Below, one piece after another: positions 30,063 to 33,668 of a DNA stretch of 33,668 nt. Origin of the DNA: Tritrichomonas foetus (lineage: Eukaryota > Parabasalia > Tritrichomonadida > Tritrichomonadidae). The notes beneath the pieces are model-generated. The model was not told the DNA's origin. It was given only the letters and a program-made list of their open reading frames with translations, and ran no database searches. How positions within the stretch are numbered: position 1 is the first letter of the stretch; every line of letters starts with the position of its first letter. The position numbers and the translations under genes are program-made. The stretch covers positions 1 through 33,668 of the forward strand of contig MLAK01001102.1 of NCBI GenBank assembly GCA_001839685.1, in the 5' to 3' direction.

Positions 30063-30861
30063 TCAAAATCTAATGAACCAATTGTATTCAACTCACACAA
30101 AATCATGAACATTCTTATTAATAAAGAAGGAAATTGAATTTAATTCTGAAATTATTTGAGAATCTTATTTTTTGGGCATAATTTTTTTTTCTTTCTTAAA
30201 ATACTTTTGAAGGAGCTTATCCATGTAAATACTTTCAAAAATCAAGGATATGTCGCATATGTGTGGGAAAAAAGTAGATTTTCATTTTCAATGGAATATA
30301 CGATTATAATGTATTCAAAACAATAAGTATTTCTAAAAAAATTGCTTTTTTTATTAAATCGAAGAATATCTCAAAAATAAAAAGACAAAATCTTTTAATA
30401 TTTTGGATATATTATTTTTTAATTATGCTAATTATATGGAGAAAATATAAATAAAATCATAAGCGTAGAAGCATAGGTTGTGTACTTTTATACAAACTAA
30501 CTAGCTCTAGATGTAGAAGACTATTGAGAGATCTAAATGAATAATTGTTGATATTATTGTCATCTAAATATTATTTAATTGTAATCCTATTAATAATATA
30601 TAAATATTATAATTTAAAAATCAAGATACAGAGAAAACCAAATCCAAAAAAAAATTGTGAGAAAAAAATAAACCCAACAGAAATTTCTGAGAATTATTGA
30701 GATAAAAAGTGATTTTATAGCATTAATATCTTGATTATTTATTATCATAAATCGTGCTTTTTATTATCATATGACCCTCCATCGAAAATTATAATGTTTT
30801 CCAAAATACAAAAATGAAGTATAAAAAAAATATTAATAATTTTGATATAAATAAAAAAAAT

Positions 30862-31469
30862 TTAGGCATCAATGAGAAGATTACGAATGTTTTGCCATCT
30901 AAATGGCGAGTCATCAGAAAATTCACTTGGCATCGAGTCTGGAAAAAAACATATTGGATTCCATTTTTCTTGATTTGGTCTTTCAATCGTTGTATCTGTA
31001 TCCCTGCTTGAGAATGTGCTGTTGAGGACTGCCAGTCTATTTTCTTCATATACAAAAATTTTATGACAGAAAAGATTTCAATACATTCATATTTGTCAAA
31101 TGGAAATTGAATTAATTCAACATCACTGAGTTAAAACTATCAAAATTTTCGCGATTTTTAATTAAAAATCGATAGAAGAAGTGTAAATAGAATTATGGGA
31201 AGCAGTGTTATAATCTTTGTGATTCTTGGAAAAAAAGCTTCTCACAATTTTTTTTTAGGCTTTCTCCAAAATCGCTCTTTTTTCGGTTTAATTGTTGCAA
31301 AATTTCAAAACTATGAATAAATATGGCTCATAACTATAAAATATAGATTTAACAATTGACTGAAAGCTGTTCACCCGAAAACTGAAACAATAGCTTCTTC
31401 AGAATCATTTTCGAAATATTTGTGAATTCGACCATTTGCGAAGTTTGCGATAAGGGAAATTTTCGTCAT
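30862..31469 (-). pseudogene. Possible decayed gene of unknown family
   Basis: Starting from an ATG at 31469, several short minus-strand frames follow one another to a TAA at 30862-30864. Their changes of frame nearly all fall at homopolymers, for example the T7 run complementary to 30943-30949. There the frame beginning 'MKKIDWQSSTAHSQ' passes in the -1 register to one reading 'PDSMPSEFSDDSPFRW'. Trp, Pro, His, Gln and Met are unusually frequent for random AT-rich DNA, which is why I list it. I recognise no domain. About half a dozen lesions in 600 bp argue for a relic unless the sequence is faulty here. Confidence 0.35.
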
Positions 31470-32048
31470 TCTTTTAGCTATTTGGGTTTTGATTTTTGAC
31501 TGATGGTATTAAGTAATACTGATGATAAGGATCATTTTAGTGATTTCGTACGTTAAGACTATTTGGTTTGTATACATCTGAATCCTTATCAAAAAATTGA
31601 ATATTCGAAAATTTTCTATTGAAATTCCATTCCATTGATATAAAAATAACATAAAAAATCACTCTACTGTGCGGTATAAACTAATTTCTAAATTACTCCA
31701 TCATTATACCGACAGGTACTTTATGTATTCCTATTAATAGATTCCTCATTTTGACCTCCGATAAAAACATTGACAATCAAGATTTTCATCCAATAGAAAA
31801 TGTTAATTGCCATCTATATTTTCATAGAATATGGAATTAAAAAAAATTGAATTATTTATGTATAGTTATTAATTTAAATTATTCAATCTCACTTCACATG
31901 TGAATATTTGAATCCTCATTCAAATTAAAAACGATGGGTCTTGTAATTTGAAAGAAATTTATGGAGTTTTAGAAGATTTGAGAGAATTCGAATATACCCA
32001 TTTTTTCAATAGGAGGTGAAAAATAACCATTTTTTATTCTAGAATTTC

Positions 32049-32057
32049 TCAAGATAA
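32049..32057 (+). promoter_or_regulatory. Possible initiator, TCAAGATAA
   Basis: TCA with presumed +1 A at 32051, 7 nt before the ammonia-lyase ATG. The following A makes it a weak match to TCA-Y-T/W. Confidence 0.4.
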
Positions 32058-33329
32058 ATGGACTACACAAGTCGCGACGAATCAAGAGAATATGGAATTA
32101 ACCTCGACGACATAGAACAAGCACGCAATAACATTTCCGATGAAGCAATTGTCACGCCGATGATGTATTTCGAAAATCTATCCAAAGCTTGCAACTGCGA
32201 AATTCATTTCAAGCTTGAGAACCTGCAAAGGTGTAAAGCATTCAAGTTCAGGGGCGCTTTAAACAAGCTGCGAAAATTACCAAAAGGATCAACAGTTTGT
32301 GCAGTATCAGCTGGAAATCACAGCCAGGGTGTAGCTCTTGCCGCAAGCCTCTGCGGATGCAAGTCCGTTCTTTTCATGCCATCAAACGCCATGATTTCGA
32401 AAGTGCAGGCAACCCAAGGATATGGCGGAAATGTCATACAAAAAGGAAATACATTCGACGAAGCAAAAGCCGAAATGATGAAAGCTCTAGAAGAAAATCC
32501 GGATTGGGTTTTCGTGCCACCTTATGATGATTACGACATTATTGCCGGCCAAGGAACGATAGGCTTAGAAATCATTGAACAGTTACCAGATGTAAACACA
32601 GTTGTTATACCGATTGGTGGTGGTGGCCTCATCGCTGGAATTTCCTACGCATTGAAGCAGTTGAATAAAGACGTGAGAATTATTGGTGTTCAGATGTCAT
32701 CCTGTCCAGTTGCTTACAAAAAGTTCTACGAGCATAAAGGAAAGCAACCAAAAGTATATGCAAAAGAACAAAAATCACCTCTGGCTGATGGAATTGCGGT
32801 TAAAAGCCCCGGCGAGAAGAACCTGAAAATCATTCACGATTTTGTTGATGATGTTGTTATTGTATCTGAGGATGAAGTTGCAATGGCTATTGCATTACTG
32901 GCTGAACGTGGAAAAATTATTGCTGAAGGAGCAGGCGCAACAGCCTTTGCAGCAGTTCTGAATAGAAAATTCAAGTTCTATAATAAGGAAAAGATTTGCT
33001 GCGTCGTAAGTGGTGGAAACATTCCATTACAAATGCTTGGAAGATGCATTGAACGTGCTCTTTTCTTACGTGAATCGAGAATTGGATTCAGTGTTGTCAT
33101 GGCTTATGGATCATCTCATATTCGCCAGATGATCGATATTATCGTGTCAAACAAGGGAGAAGTCATGAGTATGACAAAAGAGCCGCAGGTTGACTGTGTT
33201 GCAAACAAGGAGCACTGTAAAGTTGTCATTGATGCGCCAACACCTGAAACTGTCATAAATATCAAAAAAGAATTCGAAAGTAACGGATGGTCTTACACAA
33301 TTGAAAGTACAAATGCTCTCGATGAGTAA
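32058..33329 (+). CDS. Threonine/serine ammonia-lyase (threonine dehydratase)
   Basis: PLP enzyme of fold type II that deaminates threonine to 2-oxobutyrate (and serine to pyruvate) with release of ammonia. The 423 residues show the PLP lysine K63 in KAFKFRGA, the substrate loop SAGNHSQG (84-91), the phosphate-binding GGGGLIAG (187-194), and SGGN (318-321) near the cofactor ring. Residues about 335-415 form a single ACT-like regulatory domain, so the protein resembles the catabolic, one-ACT enzymes of bacteria and anaerobic protists and not the biosynthetic form with two. All catalytic motifs are intact. It probably works in the cytosol, or possibly near the hydrogenosome, in amino-acid energy metabolism. 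No targeting peptide is evident. The stop lies in TAAA, the trichomonad poly(A) signal. GC is higher than in the flanks. An origin by transfer from bacteria is possible but not shown. Confidence 0.95.
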   Translation: MDYTSRDESREYGINLDDIEQARNNISDEAIVTPMMYFENLSKACNCEIHFKLENLQRCKAFKFRGALNKLRKLPKGSTVCAVSAGNHSQGVALAASLCGCKSVLFMPSNAMISKVQATQGYGGNVIQKGNTFDEAKAEMMKALEENPDWVFVPPYDDYDIIAGQGTIGLEIIEQLPDVNTVVIPIGGGGLIAGISYALKQLNKDVRIIGVQMSSCPVAYKKFYEHKGKQPKVYAKEQKSPLADGIAVKSPGEKNLKIIHDFVDDVVIVSEDEVAMAIALLAERGKIIAEGAGATAFAAVLNRKFKFYNKEKICCVVSGGNIPLQMLGRCIERALFLRESRIGFSVVMAYGSSHIRQMIDIIVSNKGEVMSMTKEPQVDCVANKEHCKVVIDAPTPETVINIKKEFESNGWSYTIESTNALDE

Positions 33330-33668
33330 AATTAGGTTATTTTTTCTTTTTAAGTCAACTTCATATCATTTTTCTTGATCATGAAAATTTGATGACATTC
33401 TTACTCAGTTAAGTTGATAGTATATTAAGGATTATGACCATCCTTCTAAGTATACAAGTTACAGAGCTTTAAGGGCATAGTTTAGCAAGAGATGGTTATA
33501 TTTATTTGAGAGAAATAGGTTGTTTATCGATATCNTNGNGNAAAATTTATGAAATCAATTGTTAACTTAGTTTAAAGAATATATAGACGTAGTTAATAAA
33601 GATAAAATCATAATAATAATTTATTTCGTTTTTATTCCACACTTTTAGATGACATGCTTGTGGGAATT
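33330..33668. other. 3' flank of the ammonia-lyase gene with ambiguous bases
   Basis: About 340 bp of AT-rich DNA without a gene. Undetermined bases (N) stand at 33535, 33537, 33539 and 33541, which marks the assembly as draft here. Confidence 0.8.

Larger units (their letters stand above)
28669..32048. other. Long AT-rich interval with possible decayed coding DNA
   Basis: About 3.4 kb with no intact gene. Two blocks have coding-like character: 29518-30062 on the plus strand and 30862-31469 on the minus strand (listed separately). The rest, including 30.1-30.8 kb and 31.5-32.0 kb, shows only short chance frames and simple A/T-rich sequence. The last 100 bp upstream of 32058 should hold the promoter of the ammonia-lyase gene. 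Confidence 0.5.

Noticed and set aside
1..33668. tRNA or rRNA genes, CRISPR arrays, transposases
   Set aside because: No cloverleaf-type box sequences, no regularly spaced repeats and no transposase motifs were seen by reading; a dedicated RNA search was not possible.

Overview
Roughly 30% GC eukaryotic nuclear DNA with compact genes, no visible introns and very short 5' leaders. Most start codons lie 6-20 nt downstream of a TCA-Y-T/W-type initiator, the promoter element known from parabasalids such as Trichomonas and Tritrichomonas. Three stop codons (katanin-like, small HMG and ammonia-lyase genes) sit inside TAAA, the trichomonad polyadenylation signal. The gene content (CAMK-like kinases, a BEACH protein, a secreted sialidase, a bacterial-type threonine ammonia-lyase) also fits a parabasalid. 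The low GC makes a Tritrichomonas-like organism my best guess, but this rests on inference and not on a search.

Layout. 1-3262 (-): large secreted protein of unknown function, broken by one frame change and running off the left edge. 3.3-6.7 kb: AT-rich, with a decayed ubiquitin-hydrolase (C19) fragment at 4734-5320. 6681-8567 (-): SAM + two zinc fingers + katanin-like AAA ATPase. 9108-10391 (-): HxxxDG acyltransferase/condensation-fold protein with a doubtful start. 11210-17729 (+): one BEACH-domain gene of about 2170 codons, split over three frames. 18072-19214 (-) and 24059-25228 (+): two CAMK-like Ser/Thr kinases. 20443-21585 (-): complete secreted GH33 sialidase. 25746-27242 and 28284-28601 (-): two related HMG-box genes. 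28.6-32.0 kb: long AT-rich interval with hints of decayed coding DNA. 32058-33329 (+): threonine/serine ammonia-lyase.

These are independent single genes, not a pathway cluster. The common thread is a set of frame changes. Three clear ones in long genes (near 1370, 13.38 kb and 14.14 kb), plus one in the C19 fragment, go to the -1 frame. A short homopolymer run lies at or near each. Either the assembly undercounts homopolymers (ambiguous bases at 33535-33541 mark it as draft sequence), or the genes are decaying, or some sites are recoded. The 13.38 kb site carries a canonical U-UUU-UUA slippery heptamer in the correct phase. I saw no CRISPR array, tRNA, rRNA or recognisable transposase.
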